Assembly (NCBI GenBank): GCA_959347315.1
Contig: OY365814.1
Coordinates: 3,275,661 to 3,339,660 of the forward strand
Reading direction: 5' to 3'
Source: Bimastos eiseni
Taxonomy: Eukaryota > Annelida > Clitellata > Crassiclitellata > Lumbricidae
Length of the DNA: 64,000 nt
The notes beneath the pieces were generated by a model. That model did no database searches. It was given only the letters and a program-made list of their open reading frames with translations, and was not told where the DNA came from. Position 1 is the stretch's first letter; every line of letters starts with the position of its first letter. Position numbers and translations under genes: made by a program. Shown here one piece after another: positions 10,502 to 21,719 of the stretch.

Positions 10502-11524
10502 ACATCTGCGGCCGCAATATAGAAAATGCGAAACATTAACGTCAATTATTATACATCGAGGCCAACCTGTGTGTTCATGTGGTCATGTTAATAGCACAGT
10601 TAATTTAATGGATATTCATCCGAGAAGAAAACAGTAGGCTGCGTGAACAGATGAATGAAGCCATATTAGCAGCGAAGTGCAGCTTAGCTTATCGATCCAT
10701 TTTCATTAGACGTAGTGTATGCGATGGTTGTCAAGCAATTTATTGAGAATGCCTCACAAATGATGAGCTTCATGATAAATTCATCATAACGAAATTCTAT
10801 CTGTTGGATAGTGTAATTGTAGTCCTGCCTGTCTTGTTACACAAACAATGGTGATGTGCATATCATAAAACTCCTATAATTATTTTATACAGGCACTTAG
10901 TGCCTACATTGCAATCAACTTATTGAATCACCCAGCGTTTCCCGGGTCGAAATAATGTAAGGTAGCCTTACAATTGTGAAATATGTTGAACATTGCTTGA
11001 TTTGACTCAGCGCTCGTGAACAAGATCCCACTAGGTTTGTTCTCGGGTGGTTATCAGTTTCCGTTTAGCGATGCCCGGATCGAAATAACTTAAGGCAGGC
11101 TTACAAATCTAAAATGTGTTGAACATGGTCTCCCCATGCTAGCAAGCGATTTATGACACCGTCGGCAACTCATAGAATTGTCCGCATTATTACCTTTGCA
11201 AATTAGATATCATCTATTTCAAAATACTGCTACGTCACGCAAACTAATTAATCTTTGGTTCTTGAACGGCGTTAAAAATGTAGTGAGTTTAATTTGGCTC
11301 AATTCACAACTTCAGGAGTAAAATTTTAAGGGAATGGGTAAGGTTTTGTGCTTGCGAACCCCTCTGTATTCGTTATGGGATGGTAGGAAGTATTCGTAAC
11401 AAATTTTGGGGACAATCGGTCTAGTGGATCAAAAGTTTATTTGGATAAGAGGAACATAGTTAGATGCATAGTTACATCCTAGACTTTTTAACGTTAACAA
11501 TATTTCATTTTTAAGAATCACAAC
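10502..11524. other. Intergenic, AT-rich
   Basis: No coding segment, RNA gene or clear element recognised. Two short related phrases ('CCCGGGTCGAAATAA' near 10940 and 'CCCGGATCGAAATAA' near 11075, each followed by AAGG.AG.CTTACAA) suggest a diverged direct repeat about 135 bp apart. Confidence 0.5.
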
Positions 11525-11631
11525 AATTATTATTATTATTATATCGTTATTAATAAATTTGTAACGCGCACAAGGTCACGACTAAATGTGAATCTGAGGC
11601 GCGGATAGTCAGTCGCCAGGAGAAGATGCAA

Positions 11632-13209
11632 TCAGATTTCCAAATCCTTGAAAGCCAAAGGGAAATAGTGAGTTTTGAGTCGCTTTTTGAAGGAATGAAG
11701 TGAATTTGAGCTACGAAGAGAGAGTGGCAGTCGATTCCATTCCCTGGGAGCAGAGACTTGAAATGCACGAGAGCCCATAACTGTTCTGCATCGTGGATCA
11801 ACTAAAAGACCTGTACTTGATGATCGTAAGCAACGAGGAGGAATGTAAGGAGTTAGTAGAGCATGAATATAGGTAGGTGTACTGGTGATGATGGCTTTGT
11901 AGGTCAAACAAGCTAGCTTAAATTTGATTCTGAATTCAACAGGGAGCCAATGCAGCTGGTGGAGCAGGGCAGAGGAGCATGTTGGTAGTGGGACACGCAG
12001 CACTACTCGAGCTAACGTATTTTGGATACGTTGATGCCTTTTGAGTTCAAGGTCTGAGAGACCGACAAAAAGTGAATTAGCATAATCGAGGCGAGAGGAG
12101 ACAAGTGAGCAGGCTATAGTCTCAGACATATTTTGGGTTAGAGCCGACCTTATGTGACGTATTGCCCTGATGTGGTAGAAACAAGATATACAAAGGCTTG
12201 TTATGTGAGATCGAAATGTGAGCTTGCTGTCGAGGGTAACCCCAAGTATTTTGACAGAGTCTGAAAGCGACACAGCAGTGCCCGCCAGTTCAATGCTAGA
12301 GAGCATATGGAAAGAACGCAGGCGTTGACATGAGCCAAATACAATTGCTTGAGACTTGTCTGGGTTTATGGCCAAACCATTCAAACAGAACCATGCATAT
12401 ATGAATGAGAGGCATTCTTCCAGTTTTAGTTTACCAGACTGATCAGTGTGTGACAGAGCAATATGGCGCTGAGTATCATCTGCATACGGTTGTAATTGAA
12501 TTCCAAAGTGTTTAGCTATACGACTGATTGGGGAAATAAAGACTTTAAATAATAAAGGGCAGATGACAGATCCTTGTGGCACTCCAGCAGTGCAAAGTGT
12601 GGGCTCCGACCGAGCAGATCCAATGCCCACCTGCTGATTGCGGTCAACCAGGTATGAAGCTATCCAGTGTAAGGCAGTCCCAGAGACACCAAAGCATTTT
12701 GCAAGTCTTGCAAGGAGTAACTGGTGGTCTACAGTGTCAAAGGCTGCACTAAGGTCAAGACACACAGAGAGGCAGGCTTTACCATTGTCAATAGATGAGA
12801 AGATGTTATCCAGTGTAGAGACAAGAGCTGTTTCCGTGGAGTAGCTTTCGCGATATGCTGACTGGTAGGGACTGAAATTGGGAGAGGAAGTAATGTGTCT
12901 CTTGATACGCATTAGAAAAAGACGTTCAAGGATCTTGGAAATGTTAATGAGGTTGGAGATAGGTCTGAAGTTAGACAAATTGCTGAAGCATGAGGGAAAG
13001 CAGCTTTCAACAAAAGATAGGTTGGCCAATTGTGCAATGAGGTGAGAGAATACATCAGAACAAGAGACGATGAGTGATGTAGGTATGAAGTCCAATGGTG
13101 GATGATTTAGAAACCATGCTATTGAGAAGATTAAAGACTTCAAAGAATGTGACAGGCGGTACGTCATCGAAGGCAGGGCCGGAGAATTCGGAGTCGAGCA
13201 GCAGGTCAC
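11632..13209 (-). CDS. CR1-type reverse transcriptase (LINE remnant)
   Basis: A 525-residue open frame. It shows RT motifs in order: RPISNL near residue 80, QSAYRESYST, DLSAAFDTVDH (catalytic Asp), GVPQGSVICPLLF, then YADDTQ (catalytic Asp pair). The thumb region follows with LARVVLRVPL and HWLPVEFRI. It ends in the family's SAPREWNRLPLSLR and FKKRLKTHYF. The enzyme would copy LINE RNA at a nicked target. The frame is open but the upstream part of the same polyprotein is broken, so independent expression is doubtful. Confidence 0.85.
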   Translation of the reverse strand: MTCCSTPNSPALPSMTYRLSHSLKSLIFSIAWFLNHPPLDFIPTSLIVSCSDVFSHLIAQLANLSFVESCFPSCFSNLSNFRPISNLINISKILERLFLMRIKRHITSSPNFSPYQSAYRESYSTETALVSTLDNIFSSIDNGKACLSVCLDLSAAFDTVDHQLLLARLAKCFGVSGTALHWIASYLVDRNQQVGIGSARSEPTLCTAGVPQGSVICPLLFKVFISPISRIAKHFGIQLQPYADDTQRHIALSHTDQSGKLKLEECLSFIYAWFCLNGLAINPDKSQAIVFGSCQRLRSFHMLSSIELAGTAVSLSDSVKILGVTLDSKLTFRSHITSLCISCFYHIRAIRHIRSALTQNMSETIACSLVSSRLDYANSLFVGLSDLELKRHQRIQNTLARVVLRVPLPTCSSALLHQLHWLPVEFRIKFKLACLTYKAIITSTPTYIHALLTPYIPPRCLRSSSTGLLVDPRCRTVMGSRAFQVSAPREWNRLPLSLRSSNSLHSFKKRLKTHYFPLAFKDLEI

Positions 13210-13448
13210 TCCACACTAAATCAGCAGCACATCTAGCAATTTTACATTTAAGATCAATAAGTTTGTTTAAACAAAAATGCACAAATATTTGCACACAGAG
13301 TCTGATTTTCTGTGTCTGAGCATTGGCCGTTGTTTTTATCCTTTGTGTAGAAGACGCTGAGCGATGCGCCATCGGTCCCGAGGATTACCAGCACTTTCAA
13401 GTTGACTGCAGAAATACGAGCTTCGTGAATCGTTTATGAGTTTATTTG

Positions 13449-14228
13449 TTACACGGCAGTGTCGACGAAACACTGCCTATCCTCATCAAGTCCAGAATGT
13501 TTCCACTTTCTTTCAAGTTGACGACGTTTTTTCTTCGCACGGGATGCTTCAGATGAGAGCCATCTAGTAATAGGTTTAGATGGTCGCCTGTAGCAAGTCT
13601 GAATCGGAGCGAGTTTGTCCAATATCAGTGACACTGTTGTTTCCATTTGTTCGGCAAAATCGTTTGCACTGCTTGCAGGAGCTGTGAATAGGTCTGAGTC
13701 AATTAAGAAGTCACTGAGTATTAAAGGGTCTATTGGTTTGATGTTTCGGAATACATGACGCACTGGTTGGCGATGAATGGAAGTCATTATTTTACAAAGT
13801 AATAATTTGTGATCCCATATAAGACCAGCATCGTTCACGTGCGAGTAATAGACTGTTGTTCGATCATCGGCTGCTAGAACGTCTAATATGTTATCTCCTC
13901 GGGTAGGGATTTCAACACACTGGCGGAGACCGTAGGTATCGAAGGTATCGGCCAGCATGCTATTCATTCGACCTCCAGATCCAGGGCAATTAAGATCTCC
14001 ACAGAGCACAAGTCTTTCACCAGCCTCAACACAAATGGATGAAATTAGGTTGGCGAGGTCTATTGTACCTGGTGGGCGGTGGATGTTTCCAATAGTTATA
14101 GATGAAGATGATCTGCCCAATCGAACTAGTTGAAGTTCGTACGAGGAAGTGCAGAGCCTTGAGGATTGAGGATGTACGCTGACCTCTAACGTGGACCTGT
14201 AGATAAGAGCGAGACCCCCGCCAGACAC
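13449..14228 (-). pseudogene. LINE endonuclease domain (AP-like), frame-broken
   Basis: This is the second half of the endonuclease: GGGLALIYRS, then VLCGDLNCPG (catalytic Asp/Asn motif), then RGDNILDVL and WDHKLL (the SDH-type His motif, here WDH). A basic segment KKKRRQLERKW follows, as in CR1 ORF2. The first half lies in another frame at 14186-14587, so a frameshift near 14230-14270 separates them. The frame ends at 13449 and the linker to the RT carries further stops. Confidence 0.75.
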
Positions 14229-14587
14229 TGAGCGACCTGAGGATCCATTCCGATGAACATGGAGAACAGAGAAGCGATGTCACGCTTGATACAACCAAGA
14301 GTGTCAGCACAGATCCACGTTTCGCATAGTGACAATGTGTCTAGCCTCTCGTCTCTGATAAGGTCATGTATGATGGCTGAGCGACAAATGGCTGAACGGA
14401 TGTTGAAGCTACCAAAGTTTATAGACGATGGTTTCAATGTAGGCTTATTAGACTGGATTTTACGGGAGAGTGGCCCAGGGTTGCTTTCAATATCACCCGA
14501 TAGTAACAGAAGCAGTGCAACAGCTATGCATGATATTGAACGACGGCGCTGGGGACGAAAGGGCCGGCCCGTACGTACCCATAACAA
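14186..14587 (-). pseudogene. LINE ORF2 N-terminus with 2A-like peptide
   Basis: The start is MLWVRTGRPFRPQRRR, followed by a hydrophobic stretch (residues 20-29) and then DIESNPGP at residues 32-39 (14471-14494). DxExNPGP is the 2A ribosome-skipping signature, where translation releases after the Gly and resumes at the last Pro. The endonuclease start follows at once: FGSFNIRSAI (the 'N.R' motif) and LCETWI (catalytic Glu). The frame then leaves the endonuclease at about 14260 through a frameshift. 2A-like sequences at this position are known in sea urchin and lancelet non-LTR elements. Confidence 0.8.
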
Positions 14588-14695
14588 AGCTTGTTATGGG
14601 TACGTAAGCCCCTGTAATGTGACGCAGCGCGGGGCTTATTCGTACAGTTAACGCTTGCATGGGGCAACTTTGCGACATTCGATGACACTGCACAT

Positions 14696-15088
14696 TCATA
14701 TCAGAGTACGACGAGAAGAGGTGAAATTGCCAGACCGCAAACGCTGTTGATCGAGTAAAGTTGTTAAGAGGTCAATGTCAGCACCCAGAGTTACATTCCG
14801 ACTCGCTGTGCTACGAGCCTCTAACGGCTGCAGAAGATAAAAACGGTTTGTAAAATTTAAATTCTCGTACTCCGCCGTGAGAAAAACTGTTTCATTTACC
14901 GATTGATGAACAGTGATCCAGTTAGTGGTGAAATAAATCCATAATCCGAGATATAAAACAAGCACAAAACTCGACAAAAAATAACAAAAGACAATTTGTG
15001 AATACGCGTAAATATTTTTTGCGTCCATCTTGGCCACCTGGCGACTAGCTTTGTATGCTAGTCTCAGAATGGTGCAGGATAGAGACAA
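14696..15088 (-). CDS. Hypothetical single-pass membrane protein ORF
   Basis: 130 residues with no family recognised. A short cytosolic-type N-terminus precedes one strong hydrophobic segment (about residues 32-54, IVFCYFLSSFVLVLYLGLWI). The rest looks extracellular, with four Asn-glycosylation sequons (NET, NFT, NVT, NFT). It sits just upstream of the CR1 LINE on the same strand. It could be a first exon of a host gene, an intronless gene, or a random ORF. No neighbouring exon was found. Confidence 0.35.
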   Translation of the reverse strand: MSLSCTILRLAYKASRQVAKMDAKNIYAYSQIVFCYFLSSFVLVLYLGLWIYFTTNWITVHQSVNETVFLTAEYENLNFTNRFYLLQPLEARSTASRNVTLGADIDLLTTLLDQQRLRSGNFTSSRRTLI

Positions 15089-15099
15089 ACCCTAATCCG

Positions 15100-15690
15100 T
15101 TTGATTCCTTTTAAAGATAAACTTCTGGATTCTCGACATCAGAATGCCAATTGTTTAGGTATTCTAAAATTAAAGCAATAGCCTACAAAGAAGGAATGCA
15201 CGGATTAGTGCAGCTTGGCACTTCTGCAGCATTTATTCTTTATATCAACTTACAACTATTTTCAAAGTTCTGTCAAATATGTGGAGTCATAATTCAGCAC
15301 AGCCGATCAGATAAGTCGTCAGGTTGAGAAAGTTGATGGCTGGAACAATGCTCTAGAAATTCGTTCTCCATTGCAAGCAATTTGTCACATGTACCACATC
15401 CAAAAGTTTTGATAAATATGCTTTTTCATCCACAGGATATTTATAGTTGCGGATATACAGGCATTCTCTATCTTGAATTTTCGAAAAGGGGAGAATAAAT
15501 CCACTGTATGGTGGGTAGGCCTACCATAAGATGTGTTTATTTAGTTTATCAATAACGCCTGTACCACTAAGTGTGATACATGATTGGACACGTTAGCTAT
15601 TTGAGCACCTCTCTTTTTAAGATCCTTTGGATGTGTTTTGACATGGAGTTTAAGTTTCTCCTCTGAAGAATGCTCCTGCAAAATGGTTCA
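15100..15690. other. Non-coding spacer
   Basis: No coding or RNA feature seen, apart from a degraded approach to the zinc-finger pseudogene that follows. Confidence 0.4.
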
Positions 15691-15723
15691 CTACAGGAAC
15701 TGATAAAAATAGTAATGAGAGAA

Positions 15724-16000
15724 AAATTTGATGAGAAAGCAGGTAAACCTGCATCTGTACATTCATACTGGAGAAACACCATATAGTTGCAAGTTATGTC
15801 AAAAGTCATTAGTTTACTGCAGTTATTTGAAAAGGCACACGAGAACCCACAATATACAAAATAACGCATAATTTACAGCCGACAATAATCTTCAGATACA
15901 TTTGCGAATGCATTCAGAAGGAAAGCCGTGCATATGCGAGATATGCAATAAAGGATTCACAAAAATTGCATCTCTAGAGAAATACAGAAGAACTCATTGA
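15724..16000 (+). pseudogene. C2H2 zinc-finger protein fragment
   Basis: One plus-strand frame reads NLHLYIHTGETPYSCKLC, then YLKRHTRTH. After one in-frame TAA comes LQIHLRMH, then CICEICNKGF and YRRTH before a final TGA. This is a tail of a preceding finger with the canonical HTGETPY linker, one complete C2H2 finger, one that has lost its Cys pair, and a last one in which the first zinc His is Tyr. The TAA and lost ligands mark a dead copy of a poly-zinc-finger transcription factor gene. No intron is visible, so a processed copy is possible. Confidence 0.8.
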
Positions 16001-16065
16001 ACCGAGAAGCAGTACACAGGCAATAGACTTCATACCAGGAGCAGTTCTTCAACGAAGCATTCTAG

Positions 16066-16122
16066 TCATCATCATCATCATCATCATCGTCATCATCATC
16101 ATGAACATCTTCATCATCATCG

Positions 16123-16162
<40 letters not shown>
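16066..16162. repeat. (ATC)n microsatellite
   Basis: About 95 bp of CAT/ATC trinucleotides with a few CGT variants, directly after the zinc-finger relic. The Met-rich minus-strand ORF 16049-16318 is an artefact. Confidence 0.9.
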
Positions 16163-17683
16163 TATCATGTACCAGAAATAGTAATAGCTTATCCTACTTA
16201 GATATTTACGAAATATTAATGTAATCATGACTGTCATGTATCCTGAATATACAGTATGCATGTATATTGGTGTTGATGATGTAAAATTGTCTATCATACA
16301 AACAAATCCAGTTATCAATATAATAATTGTAATAATTGAAGTGGCATTAATTTATAACAATTATTGTTATTAATTAATGCCGGTTTAATTAATTAAAAGC
16401 CACTGTAATTGACCAGCTTATTCAAGCTTACCTTTAATTAATAAAGTGTATTGACAAGTAAGAATGAGAAGGCTATAATTTGCTACAAGGTTGATAGAGG
16501 TTTATGGACAATATAACAATATTATCTGCATCTTACGAGGCGAGAATATGATAAGGTGAATAGAAACATCATCAATAGCTGCCTAGCAGGCTAGCACATA
16601 CATGTAGGCTAATCATAACAATTTTAGCCAGCGTCTGGTGTAAAGCCGATTTTGATTCTGTCTTGTTATTGAAAACGAGCTTCCTAAATTTCCTGTCCAC
16701 GTTCGCCTTATGATTTTATTCGTTTTGATAGGTTTAGATATTTCGTTAAATATAAATATTTGTGAATTATTCTTCAATATTTGCTTTTAGGTAGGCTGCT
16801 AAGCATGCTTCTTGATATGTAGTCCTACGCCGTTTGTTCTCAGAATTATTTTTTTCTGATTGCCAATTTATCTCAGTAGTGTTTATGTTGAAGTTTACTT
16901 TTTATGAGTTTGAGTGTTTGGTGCGTATTTTTTTCACCTGTCGTTTTGCACTTAACCTATATGAATACGTACATGTAGTGGCTCTACTAAGTTGCTTTCT
17001 GCTTGCGTGTAATCAAAATTGAAAACTTTTGTACCTGGTTACGAATTTCGTGTCGAGGTAATTAAATGAATATAATATCATCAGAGAATTTTTGAGAAGA
17101 GGTGGCTTCCTGATGTGAGAGTCAGTCAATGATCTAGAGACAGCAGTGGAATATTTTGTGTCTCAACAAAAAAACAGTGAATCGCGTTGGATCTGTCGTA
17201 ACTCCGCGGTCACGCGGATGTATCTTAAACATGATGCCATTTGTCATCTTTTCATTAGAATCAATTTGTTGCGCTCCACGCGCGTATGTATCATGTGTGT
17301 TTGTTTGAGTGGGTTGGTGTGGTGTGATCATCCACTTGCGACCCATCTAGATTTCTGTGCTCTGTTTATCCTGCAATTTGATTCTTACAGATATTTAACA
17401 TCGGTAGAGCGCCACTATTTAGTCTGTTATGGAAGTGACGTTATGTAAATGTTTTATAACAGTTGCAATTACACCTATTTTTTAATATAAAAACATAGTA
17501 TTTCAAATTAATATAACAATATTGTCAACATTCGCATCAAATTGTAAAGACTTTGTTTTCTTATTGTGTTTATATTTCTCTTGATCGCTTTGAGTACACA
17601 AACCTATAGATCCGCTATTTTTTTAGAAACTACGATTGCATATAAATTATAAAACATTTCTAATTTGTCTTATTTTGATTTAG
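16163..17683. other. Spacer upstream of the CARD gene
   Basis: AT-rich with no coding exon recognised. A 5' UTR exon and promoter for the CARD gene are expected here, but I cannot place them. ORFs at 16834-17022 and 17146-17448 lack recognisable domains. Confidence 0.4.
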
Positions 17684-17921
17684 TACAAAGACTTTTTGAT
17701 GGAACATATGAATCCAGATATTGAACTTCTAAAAAAGTTACTTGCAGACAGGATCATTGATCGGAGAGTAATGGATGACGTTATGAGCAAAAGTTCTGTG
17801 TATAAAAGAAACGCTCAACTGTTGGACTACATTTGTGCTAAAGATCATAGTGATGGTTTAATTGTTGCTCTCCGAGATACAGATCAGATGCACATCGTGA
17901 ACTATTTAACAGCGAATGGAG
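17684..17921 (+). CDS. CARD-propeller gene, exon 1 (CARD-like domain)
   Basis: The exon follows a pyrimidine-rich TTTGATTTAG acceptor and ends at a GTGAGC donor in phase 1. The first ATG is at 17699. It encodes about 74 residues of an all-helical death-fold: NPDIELLKKLLADRIID, RRVMDDVMSK, KRNAQLLDYI, GLIVALRDTDQMHIVNYL. The spacing and the 'LL..LLA..II' start followed by 'R...LLDYI' fit a caspase-recruitment domain. CARDs assemble signalling platforms in apoptosis and innate immunity. The acceptor suggests a non-coding first exon upstream. The domain call rests on pattern only. Confidence 0.7.
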
Positions 17922-18228
17922 GTGAGCACTGATTTGAATCTGGTAGAGTAGGCCTAATTCATGCTATACGTGTCTGTATACATGTAATTGTTTTTTTGAG
18001 AGCTCCTTATATCGACAGTTTTCTTAATTTGCATCCGCATCTTCTGATTGACTTGCTCCGCCAAAAGCGATATTTCTTCATCTGGACCCGTCTCCGTTGT
18101 GTGGACAAATGTTGATTTGTCGCGATTGCTACAGGGTTATGAGCAGGCCTACATTAACAATTGAAGCAAAACCTAATAAAGTAATTAAGATTTGTATCAG
18201 TAAGTGCATTGGTTTGTTTTTATTTTAG

Positions 18229-18962
18229 TTAATTGTCCGATTTCCGTAAACCTTACTAAGAGAATCGACGTGAGCGAAAATGAAATTGTTTGGGGAGTTA
18301 CTAAACTGAGGAGCAAAATTTACATTCTATGTCTTCAACAGTCTTCTCCTTCTTCACCACCTGTAATTCGTGTCTTTGAGGATCGAAATCTATTTCGTTG
18401 TCAGCAGAAGATCGAAATAATACAGATTAAACGACCCCAAGATATTGGAGCCAATGAAAACGAAAATTGTCTCTACGTCTCGGACTTCGATGAGAACTGC
18501 ATCTGGAAGATTACAACAGAAACCGATGGCCAACACAAAATCGACAAATGGCTGATCACTAATTATGATACATATGCTCTGTCAGTGTCTAGTAATGGTC
18601 AGCTGTTGACGGTCAGTTGGTCAGCGTCCAACTTGAGTATATACGGATCAGATGCAAAGCTAATTAGTTTGATTCAATTACCAAGATACATTAAACCTCG
18701 CCATGCAGTGGAAACATCCATTGGACATTTCATCATTATTCACGCGTGTGAGGTAATCGAGGAGGGGAAAGTGGCAAACATGGAGGAGAGAGAAGGCGAG
18801 TCGAATGGGAATGAAGGGAAAAGAAAATGGGGCATGTGTGAATTGACCAGAGATGGGCAGATTTGCCGTCGTTTCACTCCTTCTAATGTCACACAAGAAT
18901 TGAATGATCCTTTTTATCTCTCACTCGGTTCAGACGATCAATATACTAGTTCTCCTAATTAA
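18229..18962 (+). CDS. CARD-propeller gene, exon 2 (NHL-like propeller)
   Basis: The exon follows acceptor TTTTATTTTAG and joins exon 1 in phase 1, giving Val-Asn-Cys-Pro. It encodes 244 residues with repeated propeller-type strands: VWGVTKLRSKIYILCLQ, RPQDIGANENENCLYVSD, CIWKITTETDGQHKIDKWL, TYALSVSSNGQLLTVSW, LPRYIKPRHAVETSIGHFI and MCELTRDGQICRRF. These match the NHL/TRIM-type 'P.DI......LYVSD......I.K......G' pattern. The frame stops at NDPFYLSLGSDDQ, where one more strand would be expected, so the last blade looks cut short. An AATAAA follows at 19077-19082. Confidence 0.7.
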
Positions 18963-19467
18963 TGCCGAATATTTTCAACAACATTTGATAGTTCCACAGG
19001 GAAAAAAACGGACACGTAGGCCTGTGTCTTATACTAATAAGCGTGAGGTCGTTAAGTAAGAAGCTCGCATGTTTAAAATAAAGCTTTTTTCAGACAGCGC
19101 TTGACTGAGTAGATAATATTTCTTAATCATGTACACTGTATTTCATTATTGTTACTTACAAAGATGCAAACACCAATGAATGTCATTGGAGTTGCACAAC
19201 GAATCCGCAGAACAAACCTCGACCTCTTACGCCGAACTCCAAATTATACAAATGTAATTAACGGCAGACAGGCGCAAACGAAATGAGCCTAAATCCAGTG
19301 AGTAGGCGTACTCAACGTGCTCTGGGGCTGCATTTATAGCATAACATTTTTGGCACAACGTATGAGGCGTGCAAGACATTCTAATTGTAGGCCTAACTCC
19401 ACCGACTAGGTATCCATTCATTTCATGACGATTCATTTCGTCGCATTTTTAGTTGCACAAGTTGGAA
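18963..19467. other. 3' UTR and spacer
   Basis: The 3' UTR of the CARD-propeller gene is followed by AT-rich spacer. Nothing else recognised. Confidence 0.4.
19077..19082 (+). promoter_or_regulatory. Poly(A) signal AATAAA, CARD-propeller gene
   Basis: A canonical hexamer about 115 bp after the stop codon, with a T-rich stretch just downstream. Confidence 0.55.
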
Positions 19468-21031
19468 AGAAACTAGAAGGTGAATTGATGAATGAATTTC
19501 TACCACGAATTAAGATGTGAACGTATTTCGACATATTTTATCCAATCAATCAGTCAATCAATCAATGTGAACTTAATATAGCGCCCTTCAAGATTTCTAC
19601 TCAGAGGCGCTCCCGGTCTGACCACGGCTGAAATATACGGATTTCAATGAAAAGTAAGGTACAGGCGAGACATTTCTAGGCCGGATGCGTTCATGTGTAG
19701 CTCTAATTAATGACGCCACTCTAGGCATGGCTCCTATTTTACGCTAACGATCTTTGTTATCACTGCGGCTAACGATCATTGTCATCACACAGTGTCGTTA
19801 AACTGAAACTACTGTACTACTAATACCAGCAATAATATTATTCTCGGAATCCTCATATCTTATTGACTGTGAACGAATTGTGCGGTAATAGTTGATATAT
19901 AGACGTGTAGGCCTATATAATAATGTACATAGGCCTATACAGTGTGACAGGGATCGGTTTTGGTTTCCAATAAGCAGCACCCTTCAGATTGTTGGTCTAC
20001 TGTAACAACCCTCTCGTATTTCAACAGTTCAAGAATCAGACGATAATCATGCTTCGATGTTTCCTTTGTTCATTCTAAGCATCCATGTAAACAATTCTGT
20101 GTCCTTTACTGATTTTTATAGATCTATGCCAGTGACGTTTATGATTTTGTGCTCGATATGATGTAATTGTTTTGGTTGTAGATGAATTTGGCGATTGTGG
20201 CTAGACAATCATGAGTCAATGTCGAATAATATGAAGCGTGATGCTTGATATTGGGAAGATGAAGATATTGAAATCTGAGAAAACTGATTCATTATAAAGC
20301 AATTGCTGGGACTTTTTAATGAAATTGACTCCATTATGGAGTCGCGAGTGCAGGAAACACTGCCGCAAATGAAAAAAAAAACGTATAGCCAGAATGAGAA
20401 GGGACAGTGTGTGAAAACAATAATTAACACCTGTGTCCTCGAGTTGGCTATAATTAGGGTCAACATCATTCTTAAAATTCTGCCGGGAATGTGATTAGGT
20501 CTGAGTGAGGCAAATTTGTCTGAAATAACTTTAATAGTTTAACTAGCTGACAACATTTGGTTGCGTGAGAATTATCTTGGCGTATCACCAAAACCCGAGA
20601 AAAACGAGTTTGAAGATTTTGGCGGGAAAGTGTCGCGTGAGAATTATCTTGGCGTATATCCAAAATAGACACTGCTATATCGTGCAAACTCCATACAACT
20701 CTGGTGGTACGATAAACTTGTCTGGAGATACGAAAATTAGTTTATAATGAATATCTTTAGACGACATTGTCGTATCTCTTAGATTTTTGAACTGAAGAAG
20801 GAAAGCATACTGCCCGCTACATATCAACTCTAAACGTATTTTCTAAAAAAAAGTGGAGATACGACAAGATAATTTTCACTCGACGATTTCTTGATACCAT
20901 ATGCACAATGCATACAAGAACCATAACAACATATTGCATTTTCGTGCATTGTGTAGGATGAAAGGGGTAACCGAAAGGGCACAAGCCTCGCTTGATTAGG
21001 GTCACCTTATTTATATCAATTCCATGTTGCC
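19468..21031. repeat. Tandem duplication, copy 1
   Basis: The first copy of a 1.6-kb unit repeated at 21720-23330. It starts AACTAGAAGGTGAATTGATG and ends near TCCATGTTGCC. A few single-base differences and small indels separate the copies. The unit includes the reverse complement of a CR1-like 3' tail (AGCGCCCTTCAAGATTTCTA near 19580) next to an AATC repeat. It also has three copies of GTGAGAATTATCTTG, two direct and one inverted. No host gene is seen in it. Confidence 0.9.
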
Positions 21032-21683
21032 TGGTTTGTCAGCTGAAAAGAAATGAGGCTATTACTTTATCTTTCTTGCTACCTGATAACATTTACATTT
21101 TAAAAACATCTTACATGAAAGCAGCTCATTGAAACTCTAGCCTACTATAATTAATAAAGTATGCATGGCTAGTATTTCAACAGTCCTTCAAGTAGCTAGG
21201 TATATGGCCTACTGCTTTGGGTCAAACTCCAGTGTCGTGTCGCATATACAATTACTGCTTTGGGTCTTGCACCAGAAGACCTTCTCGAGCATAGCTGCTC
21301 AACCTCCTAGGTTGTCGCTCATTCCGCTCTATCGATCGGGCTGTGCTTCGTATAAGTTCCCTTCTATTTCATCAAGGTAGAACCGCATCCTTTAAGTCAT
21401 TGGTCCCTCGCTCTGAAACGAATCACCACGTGACGCAGCGGTCGTTTCCCAGGGTCCAGTCGGATGTGTTTTAGTCGAACACCAAACGTTTATGATTTTG
21501 AACGCCAAACGTTTACACCAGTGATGATAAGATTTTGGAGTAAATTGAGCGGTGATCTTAAGTGTTATAAATAATGGAGTGAAATAATATAGAAATAATA
21601 TAGAATTACTGAAAAGAAAGGTGGGGAAGAAATCAAATCTCCCATTCAAGAACAGCATAACCACAAATTCATCTGCTCCGTGG
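21032..21683. mobile_element. 650-bp insertion in duplication copy 1
   Basis: Copy 2 reads GTTGCCCCTACCACGGGCAAC without a break. In copy 1 the same sequence is split after GTTGCC by this 650-bp stretch and resumes with CCCCTACCACGGGCAAC. I see no intact ORF or clear terminal repeats, so its class is unknown. Confidence 0.6.
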
Positions 21684-21719
21684 CCCCTACCACGGGCAAC
21701 ATAGTCAACAAGTTAATAA

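Larger units (their letters stand above)
11525..14600 (-). mobile_element. CR1-type non-LTR retrotransposon (degenerate)
   Basis: A nearly complete minus-strand LINE of about 3.1 kb. In order it has an N-terminal segment with a 2A-like motif, an apurinic-type endonuclease, a linker broken by stops, and a reverse transcriptase with a CR1-type C-terminus (SLHSFKKRLKTHYF). The 3' UTR ends in an AT-rich AATAATAAT tail near 11530. Frameshifts near 14230 and stops between 13209 and 13449 show it is dead. I saw no ORF1-type protein upstream. Confidence 0.85.
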
